Below are positions 1-9,153 of a stretch of 50,877 nt of DNA, in pieces. Location of the stretch: the NCBI GenBank assembly GCA_046758085.1, contig JBHHZP010000006.1, forward strand, positions 1-50,877. The letters run 5' to 3'. A program made the position numbers and the translations under genes. This stretch comes from VRUB01 sp046758085 (lineage in GTDB: Bacteria > Pseudomonadota > Gammaproteobacteria > Acidiferrobacterales > SPGG2). Position 1 is the first letter of the stretch; each line of letters opens with the position of its first letter. The notes under the pieces were generated by a model. It searched no databases. It had not been told where the DNA came from and saw nothing but the letters and a program-made list of their open reading frames with translations.

Positions 1-237
1 CACGAGCCTTTCCAAGGAAGGCATCTTAACCATCGTGTCTGGTCCCACAGAAGTCCGGTCCGTGATAAGACCTCAATGTATCGTAAATGTCCTGTATTCG
101 CGTCACCACCATGGCTCCGTAATTCTGCCGCATACCGGTACGTCTGCCTAGGGGGAGGTCGTTCTGAGGCTTGGCACTCGGAGATTCGTGTCTACTATTA
201 AGTAGATGCATATATACAACGAATCCGCGAGATCGTT

Positions 238-1089
238 ATGATAAGCGTATCCAGACTGCCGTGGCTCTGTCGCCTGCTTGTACTGTTGCTACCCCTGCCG
301 GGATGGGCGCAAACGATCACGATCCCGATCGGGACGGTCGTCTACGGCGAGCTCGAGCAACGGGTAAGTTCGAAGAAAAAGGAACAACCTCGGGTCGGCG
401 ATAGGATCAAAGCGCACGTCTGGCGCGACGTGGTGGTCGACGGACGAACCGTGATAAAAGCGGGGGCGCCAATGGTTGTGCGGGTGGCCAAGGTCAAGCA
501 GGCCAAGTTCGCCGGCATCAAAGGCAAAATGCAGCTTGAGGCCGACTCGGTCAAGGCCGCAGACGGGACCGAGATCTTTCTCGATGGGGGCTACAACAAG
601 GCAGGCAAGGGCCGCATGGCCTTGTCGATTTCGCTGGCCGCACTGGTCGCGTGGCCAACGATCTTCATCAAAGGCAAGCAAGTTGTTCTCGAGCCCGGCA
701 CGCTGTTCGCCGCATCGGTCCAAAATGCGACCGCCGTCGCCGAAAGCGCGGCAGCGAAATACACCGTCCGCCGAACAAGCACGGGCCTGGAGGCCGAAGT
801 CATGTATGACCGCATAGATCCCAAGCAAAAGAAATTAAAGACGCTTCCGTTGCGTATACGCCGCTGTGGCGGCCTGCTTGACTCTGCCAGCGTGAGCAGC
901 GTCAACGGTTCCGAGATCGCACCGATCGACATAGCGCTGGAGACGCCCATGGTGCAGGCGAGCTGCGCCACGGCCGAGGGTAATGCCGACTTCAAGGCCC
1001 TAGTCAAGCAGTTCAGGCCGGGCATCAACCGCTTTGAGGTTGAGGCCAGCGGCGCCCGCCGTGAGATCATCCTGGATATGGAGATGTAA
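238..1089 (+). CDS. Secreted protein of unknown function
   Basis: A 283-residue protein that I do not recognise. Residues 1-24 look like a Sec signal peptide (basic start, a leucine-rich core, then G-W-A before Gln25), so the mature protein is probably periplasmic or outer-membrane associated. The mature part is rich in short beta-type segments (IPIGTVVYGEL, VIKAGAPMVVRVAKV) with repeated 'G-tvv / aGtpv' patterns, resembling barrel-like or SH3-like beta domains, but no catalytic motif is visible. A mildly hydrophobic stretch lies near residues 127-145. Two cysteines in the C-terminal third (CGG and SCA) could form a disulfide. A strong hairpin follows the stop codon. It lies 113 bp upstream of the cyclase-FHA gene on the same strand, so a functional link to that signalling gene is possible but not shown. 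Confidence 0.75.
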   Translation: MISVSRLPWLCRLLVLLLPLPGWAQTITIPIGTVVYGELEQRVSSKKKEQPRVGDRIKAHVWRDVVVDGRTVIKAGAPMVVRVAKVKQAKFAGIKGKMQLEADSVKAADGTEIFLDGGYNKAGKGRMALSISLAALVAWPTIFIKGKQVVLEPGTLFAASVQNATAVAESAAAKYTVRRTSTGLEAEVMYDRIDPKQKKLKTLPLRIRRCGGLLDSASVSSVNGSEIAPIDIALETPMVQASCATAEGNADFKALVKQFRPGINRFEVEASGARREIILDMEM

Positions 1090-1110
1090 GTGCGCGCCTG
1101 ACGCGCGCAC
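1090..1110 (+). terminator. Strong GC hairpin after the secreted-protein gene
   Basis: GTGCGCGC and GCGCGCAC pair over 8 bp around a 5-nt loop, starting immediately after the TAA stop. Only ATT follows, not a T run, so it is either a weak intrinsic terminator or an mRNA 3'-end stabiliser that separates this gene from the cyclase gene. Confidence 0.4.
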
Positions 1111-1202
1111 ATTAAGGAACCGGCGCGCGGAAAACGCTCCCACTGCATTGTTCCGGTCGGGGCCCATTCAGCCGACGTCACAAACTAATAACCAATATCG
1201 TC

Positions 1203-2111
1203 ATGGCTGCAAAGCAATCACACCTGACCGTCTTGTTCGCTGATATCAGTGGCAGCACGAGCCTGTACGAGCGCCTCGGCGATCTCGAGGCACGACGACA
1301 CGTGGTCGCCTGCCTGTCTACGATTACCGCTCAGGTCAAACGACACGCAGGCACCGTCATCAAACCCATTGGCGACGAGCTTATGTGCACGTTCCCAAAT
1401 GCCCAGTCGGCTTTGGATGCAGCGATGGCAATGCAAAGCGCGTTCACCGACGAGGATCAGGCACTAGCCAATAAGGACATCGATATGGCCATACGCGTCG
1501 GTTTCCACGCCGGACCCGTAATCCAGGACGGCGGCGATGTGTTCGGCGACACGGTCAATGTCGCCGCCAGGATCGCAGGGCTCGCCAAGGCCGGCCAAAT
1601 CATCACCACGCAGGCCACCTTCGACCAGCTGCCACCGGCGTCGCGCGCCATGATGCGCTTGCTGGATTACACCCCGGTTAAGGGCAAGAGCGCGGAAATC
1701 AGCATCTTTGAGGTCCTGTGGCAGGGTGACGAGGCAACCAGGCTCGCAACCAGCGTGCTCGCGGCGCCGTTGGCGGCAGCACGATTACTGCTGCGCTACG
1801 GCGAAGAAGAAATGCTGCTTGACCGCGCCCGCCCGCGAGCCTTGCTTGGTCGAAGCGAGCCCTGCGACATCATCGTCAACAGTGAGCGCGTTTCCCGGCA
1901 ACACGCCCGAATTGAGTACCGACGGGGCAAATATGTCGTAGTGGACCAAAGCACAAACGGTACCTATGTCAGCTTCGGTGGTGAGGAAGAGGTGTTCCTG
2001 AGGAGGGAGGAAATGCCGTTAAGGGGGCGCGGCACGATCAGCCTCGGGCTTAGGTTCGACAAGGCCCCTGAGGCGCTCGTTCACTTCATGTGCGAGTCAT
2101 GCGATAAATAA
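1203..2111 (+). CDS. Class III adenylate cyclase with C-terminal FHA domain
   Basis: A 302-residue soluble protein. The N-terminal class III cyclase domain (about residues 7-170) has FADISGS with metal-binding Asp14, GDEL with Asp58, and DVFGDTVNVAAR with Asn119 and Arg123 for transition-state contacts. Lys54 and Asp112 match the Lys/Asp pair that selects adenine, so ATP to cAMP is the expected reaction (family knowledge). The C-terminal FHA domain (about 212-285) keeps LLGR (Gly216, Arg217), SRQH (Ser231, His234) and TNGT (Asn252-Thr254), the phosphothreonine-binding signature. The protein ends with a short C-x-x-C tail. An FHA domain suggests that cyclase activity or location responds to Ser/Thr phosphorylation, and a Ser/Thr kinase gene lies convergently 43 bp away. 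A partnership between the two is an inference. Confidence 0.9.
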   Translation: MAAKQSHLTVLFADISGSTSLYERLGDLEARRHVVACLSTITAQVKRHAGTVIKPIGDELMCTFPNAQSALDAAMAMQSAFTDEDQALANKDIDMAIRVGFHAGPVIQDGGDVFGDTVNVAARIAGLAKAGQIITTQATFDQLPPASRAMMRLLDYTPVKGKSAEISIFEVLWQGDEATRLATSVLAAPLAAARLLLRYGEEEMLLDRARPRALLGRSEPCDIIVNSERVSRQHARIEYRRGKYVVVDQSTNGTYVSFGGEEEVFLRREEMPLRGRGTISLGLRFDKAPEALVHFMCESCDK

Positions 2112-2133
2112 AATGCGCGCCAGTGACTGGCGC
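2104..2133 (-). terminator. Terminator between cyclase and kinase genes
   Basis: GCGCCAG/CTGGCGC pair over 7 bp around TGA. On the minus strand the hairpin is followed by GCATTTTATTT, which makes it a reasonable terminator for the kinase gene. The stem may also serve the convergent cyclase gene. Confidence 0.5.
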
Positions 2134-2154
2134 TCAGGCTTTGGCCGCTGGCAC

Positions 2155-4557
2155 CTAGCGCAACTTCTTCAGTCGCTCCTGCGCCCCTTTGTGCCCCTGC
2201 CCGGCCGCCTCGCTCAGCCACTTGCTGGCCTCAGCCCTGTTCTTGGCGACGCCGTGACCGCTTGCATACATATTCCCCAGTGCCGCCTGGGCGTAGACGT
2301 GCCCTTGCGCGGCCGCCTTTCCATACCACCTCGCCGCCTCGGCCTCGTCCCGCGTCACGCCGCGGCCGCTCTCGTACAGGGTGCCTAGATTGTACTGCGC
2401 GTCAGCGAGCCCTTGCGCTGCCGCCTTACGGAACCATGTTGCCGCCTCGGCCTCGTCCTGCGTCACGCCACGGCCCATAACGTAAAGAAAGCCGAGGGTT
2501 GTCTGGGCGCGGGCCTCGCCTTGTGCCGCGAGCGGTTTCAAAAGCTGTAGCGCCCTCCTAGAGTCGCCGCGCTCAAAAGCATTGAGCCCCGCCTGCAGTT
2601 TGTCATTGTTGTTCGTGGCCACGCCGGCGCTTCGCATTTCGGCCAGGCGTGACCGAGCGAGGCGAATCTTCGGGGACCGCGGCGCGATCGCCGCCGCCTC
2701 ACCCAGATAACGTTGTGCGGTCTCGAACTGCCCGCGTGAGGCAGCGGCCTTGGCCAGCTCTAGGTAACGAATTACGATCCGCCTAAGGCCTTCCCTGGCC
2801 GCCGGATTTCCGCGGTCCAGGGCCTGAACCTGCCGCAGGCGCTCCAGCGCATTATCGCCCTCGGGGCTCGAGAGACGCGACGCCTTGATGTCTTCGTCTG
2901 ACTGGCCCAGCAGTTGTCGAATCTTTTCCTGTCTTCGTGCTTGAGCCCGACGCTCGATCTCGACGCGACGTTGGCCGGCTGCCTCGCGTGCGAGTTGCTG
3001 CTTGACGCGGCGGCGGTCCTCGCCCTGTTTTTTCGCCAGCTCATTACGTGCGCGCTCGACCAAGGCTGAGTCGGGCGCAATTGCGGCCGCCTGTGCGACA
3101 TTGCGTCTGGCCTTGTCGAACTCCCTGGACTTCGCGGCCTGGGCTGCCAGTCCAAGATAGCGATCGACGAGCGCGCTCAGGCCGCGCTGCGCCTGCGCAT
3201 TGTCCGGGTCTAGTGCTATCACCTCGCGATAGCGCTCCAAGGCGTTATTGCCCGGGGGCCTTGTCAGCCGACGCGATTGAAGGTCATCCTCCGCCTCGGC
3301 GAGCAGCTCTCTGATCGAACGCCCGCGGTCGAGCCCGGCCGCCTCTGTGGGCTGCGCTTGCTGCATCGACGGCTCGGTTTGGGTCGAGGAAGTACCCAAC
3401 AACGGCTGGCGCGCGGGTCTGAAGATCCATTGATGGCTTACAGCTCCCACGGCCAATACGAGCATTGCTGCCATAGCCCACCATTTCAGTCCGCGGCGGG
3501 CCGGGCGTGCAGTTTGTGCGGGGCGTGGCGCACCGGCCTTTGTGCTTGCAGTGGGCAATCGCTGCGTCGGTGGCACAGGCGCTTGAAGTTTCTCCTTGCG
3601 ATCACCAGCCTCGGTGGTGGCGACGGTCGGCGCGTCCGCAAGCGTACGGGCGTTGACCGCACCTGCATCGCCAACGATCATCGCACGCCATTGCGCCACG
3701 CTTTGCGGGCGGTCGCGCTCCAGAAACGCAAGCCCCGCGTCCACGGCCTCCAGCAGATGTTGCGAGTACCAGCCCTTGCCGATCTCGACAACGGGCTGCA
3801 GTGGATCGGGTTCCTGCTGCAGCACCACGTTGCGCTCGATCGCATCCGCCGGGGTCTTGCCGCTGATGGCGCGGTACATGGTGGCGGCAAGGGCGTAGAT
3901 ATCGGTCCACGGGCCCTGCCTCTCACCTTTGCTGGCGTACTGTTCAAAGGGGGCATAGCCGGGGGACACCAGCGTGGTCAGGGTGCGCGTGTACCCGGCA
4001 AAGGCCTGGCGAGCGGAGCCGAAGTCGAGCAGAACCGGTGTGCCGTCGGTGCGCACCACGATATTCGCGGGTTTGATGTCGCGGTGGATAAACCCGGCCT
4101 CGTGAACCCGCTCCATCCCGTCAAGCAGCGGCATGACGACGGCAAGCAGTCTGGCCTCATCGAGCGTGCACTGTTGCCTGAGCAATTTTTCCAGCCCGGT
4201 GCCCTGCTCATGCTCCATCACCATGTATCCGGTGTTATTGGCCTCGAACAGGCTGAGCACGCGCACGATGTTTGGGTGCTTGAACTGCGCGAGCGTTTGC
4301 CCCTCACGCAGAAAACGGTCCAGCCCCCAGGCGAACGTGGTACCGCGCTCCTCTGACACGGGCTGCACCGTGTTGTCACTGGCCCTCACCGCCAGTTCGA
4401 GCGGCAAGTACTCTGTGATCGCAACGAACTGATTCAGGTTGATATCGTGCGCCAGGTAGGTGATGCCGAAACCACCTTGCCCGATTACCTTATCGATCTC
4501 ATACCAATGCAGCCGAAAGCCGGCCGCTAATGCGTTTCTGTGCTGTCGAGATGACAC
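2155..4557 (-). CDS. Membrane Ser/Thr protein kinase-like protein with Sel1 repeats
   Basis: An 800-residue protein. The kinase domain (about 17-295) has the glycine loop GQGGFG, HRDIKPAN (Asp160, Lys162, Asn165) and DFG (Asp178), typical of bacterial Hanks kinases. The usual VAIK lysine is Thr48 (VAITEYLP; codon ACA), where relatives normally read VAIKEY-P, so catalysis is uncertain. A Pro/Thr-rich linker leads to one transmembrane segment (about 358-375). Outside it are two related segments of roughly 95 residues, each starting IRELL/IRQLL and containing NALER and AAAIAP, then a charged coiled stretch and three Sel1 repeats at the C-terminus (for example DAQYNLGTLYESGRGV). Topology predicts a cytoplasmic kinase and a periplasmic repeat domain that could sense cell-envelope partners. 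It is convergent with the cyclase-FHA gene. Confidence 0.88.
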   Translation of the reverse strand: MSSRQHRNALAAGFRLHWYEIDKVIGQGGFGITYLAHDINLNQFVAITEYLPLELAVRASDNTVQPVSEERGTTFAWGLDRFLREGQTLAQFKHPNIVRVLSLFEANNTGYMVMEHEQGTGLEKLLRQQCTLDEARLLAVVMPLLDGMERVHEAGFIHRDIKPANIVVRTDGTPVLLDFGSARQAFAGYTRTLTTLVSPGYAPFEQYASKGERQGPWTDIYALAATMYRAISGKTPADAIERNVVLQQEPDPLQPVVEIGKGWYSQHLLEAVDAGLAFLERDRPQSVAQWRAMIVGDAGAVNARTLADAPTVATTEAGDRKEKLQAPVPPTQRLPTASTKAGAPRPAQTARPARRGLKWWAMAAMLVLAVGAVSHQWIFRPARQPLLGTSSTQTEPSMQQAQPTEAAGLDRGRSIRELLAEAEDDLQSRRLTRPPGNNALERYREVIALDPDNAQAQRGLSALVDRYLGLAAQAAKSREFDKARRNVAQAAAIAPDSALVERARNELAKKQGEDRRRVKQQLAREAAGQRRVEIERRAQARRQEKIRQLLGQSDEDIKASRLSSPEGDNALERLRQVQALDRGNPAAREGLRRIVIRYLELAKAAASRGQFETAQRYLGEAAAIAPRSPKIRLARSRLAEMRSAGVATNNNDKLQAGLNAFERGDSRRALQLLKPLAAQGEARAQTTLGFLYVMGRGVTQDEAEAATWFRKAAAQGLADAQYNLGTLYESGRGVTRDEAEAARWYGKAAAQGHVYAQAALGNMYASGHGVAKNRAEASKWLSEAAGQGHKGAQERLKKLR

Positions 4558-4992
4558 CGAACCATCCGCTCACCGAAAGGGGTATGTAAAAAAGTATAGT
4601 GACCGCAACAACGGGGCACCAATGATGTGATCGTCCTCAGCCGGGGATCAAAAATCGAGACGGCCACGCCGCCAATATACGAATAATCTAGCTTCCAGAA
4701 GCGCGGGAAATGTAGGCCTGGAAACAGGCTGGGGCTCACGCAAACGCACGACCCGGGGGCCGGCGTCGAATTAAGGCGCTGCACCGTAGCAGATCGCCTG
4801 AACCGATCCAACTTTGCCCGGGCCAAAATCTCAGCGTGTACGCCGATAGCAATGGGATGCGAGCGAAGCTACGATCCCTGCTTGCTGAAACAACACGCCG
4901 TTCGGCAAGTCACACCGCTAAAGTGCGGTGAGAACGACAGAAGATTTCGTTTTTTTTGGAAAGCGAAAATCTGCTCGTCGTCATTCCGATAC
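4558..4992. other. Gene-free stretch
   Basis: About 435 bp between the start of the kinase gene and the CobW remnant. The open frames on both strands here show no recognisable protein pattern. The kinase promoter must lie in the left part, but I cannot point to a convincing -35/-10 pair. Confidence 0.5.
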
Positions 4993-5496
4993 TCACGCAA
5001 AGACCACGTTGAAGGCACGCAGGTCGTTGACCACGTACGCATCCGCGCTGCTCGCTTGTTCGAGCGCCCGCTCAAAATGCGCGCGGATGCTTTTGTTGGG
5101 GTTGGTGCCGGGCTTGCCGATGAAGACCAGCTCGGTGGTGACCCACCCGGCTTCGCCATTTTCGGGTTCGACCAGCTTGAGCCGGCCCCGCCTGCCAGTG
5201 ACTTGGAGGATACCGTAATCGTCGGTTTCCAGGTCCAGCCGCACCATGCCCTTGGCCCGGAAGATGCCCCGCGGCAAATGTTCCACCGCCCGTTGCAGCG
5301 CAGAGAACGACCATTCCGCCTCGCTGCGAAAGGTCCAGGTGGCGAACTCCTGGTCGTGGTGGTGTTCGTGGTGCGGGGTAAGCAGCTTGTTTTTCTCCCG
5401 CAGGCTCTCCATGGCCCGGCTCATCTGATCGTCGAATACCAGCTCCAGTGAGACTGCCCCGAATGAGATAGACACGATCATCCAGCAAACGATCAC
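4993..5496 (-). pseudogene. Remnant of a CobW/ZNG1-family GTPase (C-terminal domain only)
   Basis: The last 125-130 residues of this frame read as a CobW C-terminal domain: a His-rich metal-binding patch (HHEHHHDQEF, near 5373), then FATWTFRSEAEWS, LPRGIFRAKGMVRL and ELVFIGKPG. Full-length family members are about 320-400 residues and carry an N-terminal P-loop GTPase domain. No GxxGxGKT, D-x-x-G or NKxD motif occurs here or in the upstream frames. The first 40 residues before the His patch do not look like CobW. The gene is therefore a 5'-truncated remnant. Intact relatives are metal-insertion chaperones, often zinc-regulated. It lies next to a broken toxin gene, consistent with a decaying accessory segment. 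Confidence 0.75.
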
Positions 5497-5529
5497 CCTG
5501 GCGAATTAACAATCCCCGAATCGTCTGCG

Positions 5530-5737
5530 CCGAACTTTCTTGCACGCCAACCCTATTACTGGCGAACCTTGCGCCAGATGCTGGAGGGCAGCCGGGTCGT
5601 CGGTTCGCGAATCCACGATGCTCGGGATCGTGTCCCTGTGTCTGCAGCATGGCACGGCCCAGCTGTGGGCCGCGGATCGCGACTTCGGCCGGTTCAAAGG
5701 CTTGCCGGTGAACAAACCGCTTGTCCGCGAGTTCTAA
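5530..5737 (+). pseudogene. Frameshifted C-terminal remnant of a VapC-like PIN toxin
   Basis: Two frames together give a PIN-domain C-terminus. One frame reads PYYWRTLRQMLEGS followed by IHDAR; the other continues IVSLCLQHG, then LWAADRDFGRF and GLPVNKPL. Removing one G from the GGG at 5624-5626 joins them into a continuous reading frame. The D-x-x-I/A and T/A-x-D-x-D-F positions match the catalytic Asp-rich end of VapC ribonucleases (family knowledge). The N-terminal half with the first acidic residue and a VapB antitoxin gene are absent. It is a pseudogene of a toxin-antitoxin module. Confidence 0.7.
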
Positions 5738-6018
5738 ATTATTTTTCACCCCCTCCCGGGGGCCGCGCGGGAATTGTGGCAAACATCGCGGGTGTCGGAG
5801 GTTTTTACACCGCTCCTCGGTACTTTTGTCGCTCTCTCGGCCGTTTTCTGGGCTAAAACCGTTTTGGCGATTCGGGAGGCGTCGGAAAAACTTACAGTTT
5901 CCTCAACAACTGTCCGCCTCCAAAAACATTTGTCCTTGTAAATCAATGGCGTATGAGGCTGGAACAAATAATGCACCGATAGTCAGGCCGGTATGGCTGG
6001 TAGCATGAGGACAAACGA

Positions 6019-6258
6019 ATGCGTGTCGAAGAACGAGTGTTCCGCATTGAAGGTACCGGTTGGTACGTTCGCACCCCCATCAGCCCGGAAGGGCCGTTTG
6101 ACACGCTCGATGAGGCGCTGAGCTACCTTGCACTGCTGGAGAAGGTATCGGCCGCCCGCATTGCCTGTAGCTACCTCGGGCAGGCCGATGAATTGCATTC
6201 GATTGGTCCCACCGGTCTTGGATGGGTACGGCAGGATAAGCAGAAAAACGCAGCATAG
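6019..6258 (+). CDS. Small conserved-type protein, unknown function
   Basis: A 79-residue protein preceded by an AGGAC ribosome site at good distance. The sequence pattern, an aromatic-rich strand (GTGWYVRTP), then GPFDTLDEALSYLALL, resembles small gammaproteobacterial proteins of the DUF6316 type (W-Y-x-x-T ... GPF ... EA), but I make that link from memory of the pattern only. No signal peptide, cysteine pair or membrane segment is present. It is followed 28 bp later by a small zinc-ribbon-like gene, and the two are probably co-transcribed. Confidence 0.65.
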   Translation: MRVEERVFRIEGTGWYVRTPISPEGPFDTLDEALSYLALLEKVSAARIACSYLGQADELHSIGPTGLGWVRQDKQKNAA

Positions 6259-6286
6259 AAATATCATTTGCAGATAGGAGTAAGGG

Positions 6287-6463
6287 GTGGAAACTTACGA
6301 CAGCGATCAGTCTGCCGCGTTGCTCGATGAACACGAGGTTTACGACCTGCCGCAGGACACTGGGCGTTTGGTGGAATGTCCGCAGTGCGGTCGGCTGGGC
6401 TACCGACACATGGCGGACTGCCCCCATAATCATCTGCCCCGGAAGAGAGTTACCGGGCAGTAA
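6287..6463 (+). CDS. 58-residue zinc-ribbon-like protein, GTG start
   Basis: A short gene starting at GTG with AGGAG placed six bases upstream. It encodes 58 residues with CPQCG at 31-35 and a second Cys/His group (Cys45, His47, His49) after RHMADCPHNH, a pattern that suits a single zinc site. The N-terminus is acidic (ETYDSDQSA, LLDEHEVYDLPQD). The stop is TAA at 6461. It follows the 79-residue gene by 28 bp. Function unknown; it may be a small regulator or a chaperone-like zinc protein. Confidence 0.6.
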   Translation: METYDSDQSAALLDEHEVYDLPQDTGRLVECPQCGRLGYRHMADCPHNHLPRKRVTGQ

Positions 6464-6579
6464 CGCCCTTTCGCACGGGGATGCCCTATGTGCGGGAACC
6501 AGGATTCGCGTACCGCCACCAGCAACTCGATCTCTTGGTCTAGACTTTAAGCTGATTACGCTTACTGGAGGCGATAGCT

Positions 6580-6771
6580 ATGCCCGGTAACAAGACGGCA
6601 CATTTTCTCGTGCTTGCAATCGGCGTAGGACTTTTGCTCGCATCTCTCCTGGCCGACATTATCGGGATTGGAGACGACCCCGGTTTCGGACGCCAGCAGA
6701 CAATGGGCACAATTGTGGGAGCAATCATCACGGTATGCGGGTTGTACCTTACGTTTAAAGTTAGAAAATAG
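6580..6771 (+). CDS. Small two-helix membrane protein, unknown function
   Basis: A 63-residue protein with a clear GGAGG ribosome site. Two hydrophobic segments (about residues 8-28 and 41-58) are joined by a short loop (GIGDDPGFGRQQT), and the protein ends in a basic tail (FKVRK), so it is probably a helical hairpin in the inner membrane with both ends inside. No family recognised. Two consecutive terminators follow it on the same strand. Confidence 0.65.
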   Translation: MPGNKTAHFLVLAIGVGLLLASLLADIIGIGDDPGFGRQQTMGTIVGAIITVCGLYLTFKVRK

Positions 6772-6850
6772 GACCGACGCAAGCCTCTTGGCCCGCTGTT
6801 GCTTCCGGCCTCACATCCTGCGGTACTCTCGGATGGGTATGGCTGTGCAG

Positions 6851-6877
6851 AATGAGAGCGGATTCTCATTGCTTTTT
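6851..6877 (+). terminator. Rho-independent terminator (first of two)
   Basis: AATGAGA pairs with TCTCATT around a 6-nt loop and is followed by GCTTTTT. It lies 80 bp behind the small membrane protein gene. Confidence 0.65.
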
Positions 6878-6889
6878 CACACTAGCCAA

Positions 6890-6914
6890 CCCCGCTTTGT
6901 GCGGGGATTTTTTT
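6890..6914 (+). terminator. Rho-independent terminator (second of two)
   Basis: CCCCGC pairs with GCGGGG around TTTGT and is followed by ATTTTTTT. It is a textbook intrinsic terminator 12 bp behind the first one. The remaining bases up to the tRNA hold no gene that I can see. Confidence 0.85.
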
Positions 6915-7097
6915 GCTTGTCCAGCATTTGGGTCCGAACCATTCAGTTACCGGTCATCTAACAACTGGTTCATCGTCCAGAAATTGTGGCTGATTGACGA
7001 TAATGCCGGATTTTCAGAGTTCACCGAACCGTTAGCGATTTGGTCGTCAGGAGCCGGAAACACAGGACAGCACACCACCCATGCACGATGGACGAAG

Positions 7098-7126
7098 AAA
7101 AAGGGACCAAGCTCTCGCTTGATCCC
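7098..7126 (-). terminator. Terminator behind the tRNA and rpoD
   Basis: On the minus strand a stem of 9 pairs with one mismatch (GGGA/TCCC and CAAGC/GCTTG around GAGA) is followed by TTTTTC. It lies just downstream of the tRNA 3' end and could end both the tRNA transcript and rpoD read-through transcripts. Confidence 0.8.
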
Positions 7127-7134
7127 CTATTTTC

Positions 7135-7211
7135 TGGTGGGCCCGGTAGGACTCGAACCTACGACCAACGGATTATGAGTCCGCGGCTCTGACCAACTGA
7201 GCTACAGGCCC
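7135..7211 (-). tRNA. tRNA with CAU anticodon (tRNA-Ile2 or elongator tRNA-Met)
   Basis: A complete 77-nt cloverleaf on the minus strand: acceptor GGGCCTG/CGGGCCC, D arm AGCTCAG-TTGGTC-AGAGC, anticodon stem GCGGA/TCCGT with loop CTCATAA, variable loop, T arm GTAGG-TTCGAGT-CCTAC, discriminator A and encoded CCA. The CAU anticodon is shared by tRNA-Met and by tRNA-Ile2, whose C34 is changed to lysidine by TilS to read AUA. The TTGGTCG run after the anticodon stem and the place next to rpoD (as for ileX in E. coli) favour Ile2, but this is not decisive. Its 5' end is 14 bp behind the rpoD stop codon. Confidence 0.93.
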
Positions 7212-7225
7212 ACGGGACCTAACCC

Positions 7226-9067
<1,842 letters not shown>

Positions 9068-9153
9068 GCGCAGGTCGTCCGAAAGTAGGGTTGCGGTTGG
9101 CAAAAATGGCCGAACAATACAGTTTAGCCTAAATATATATGGGTCCCAAGCAC

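Noticed and set aside
26..211. Short minus-strand frame at the window start
   Set aside because: No ribosome site, no similarity and unremarkable composition; treated as non-coding.
3277..4356. Long plus-strand frame opposite the kinase gene
   Set aside because: Shadow of the kinase domain, whose motifs read clearly on the minus strand.
4852..5451. Plus-strand frame of 199 codons opposite the CobW remnant
   Set aside because: It is the antisense shadow of the CobW C-terminal domain; the protein pattern is on the minus strand.
6852..7178. Frame ending in GPVGLEPTTNGL
   Set aside because: This ending is the well-known false translation of a tRNA gene read in the opposite direction.
7090..7211. 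Possible attachment site of an integrated element at the tRNA 3' end
   Set aside because: The decayed genes to the left suggested it, but I found no second copy of the tRNA 3' end sequence and no integrase gene.
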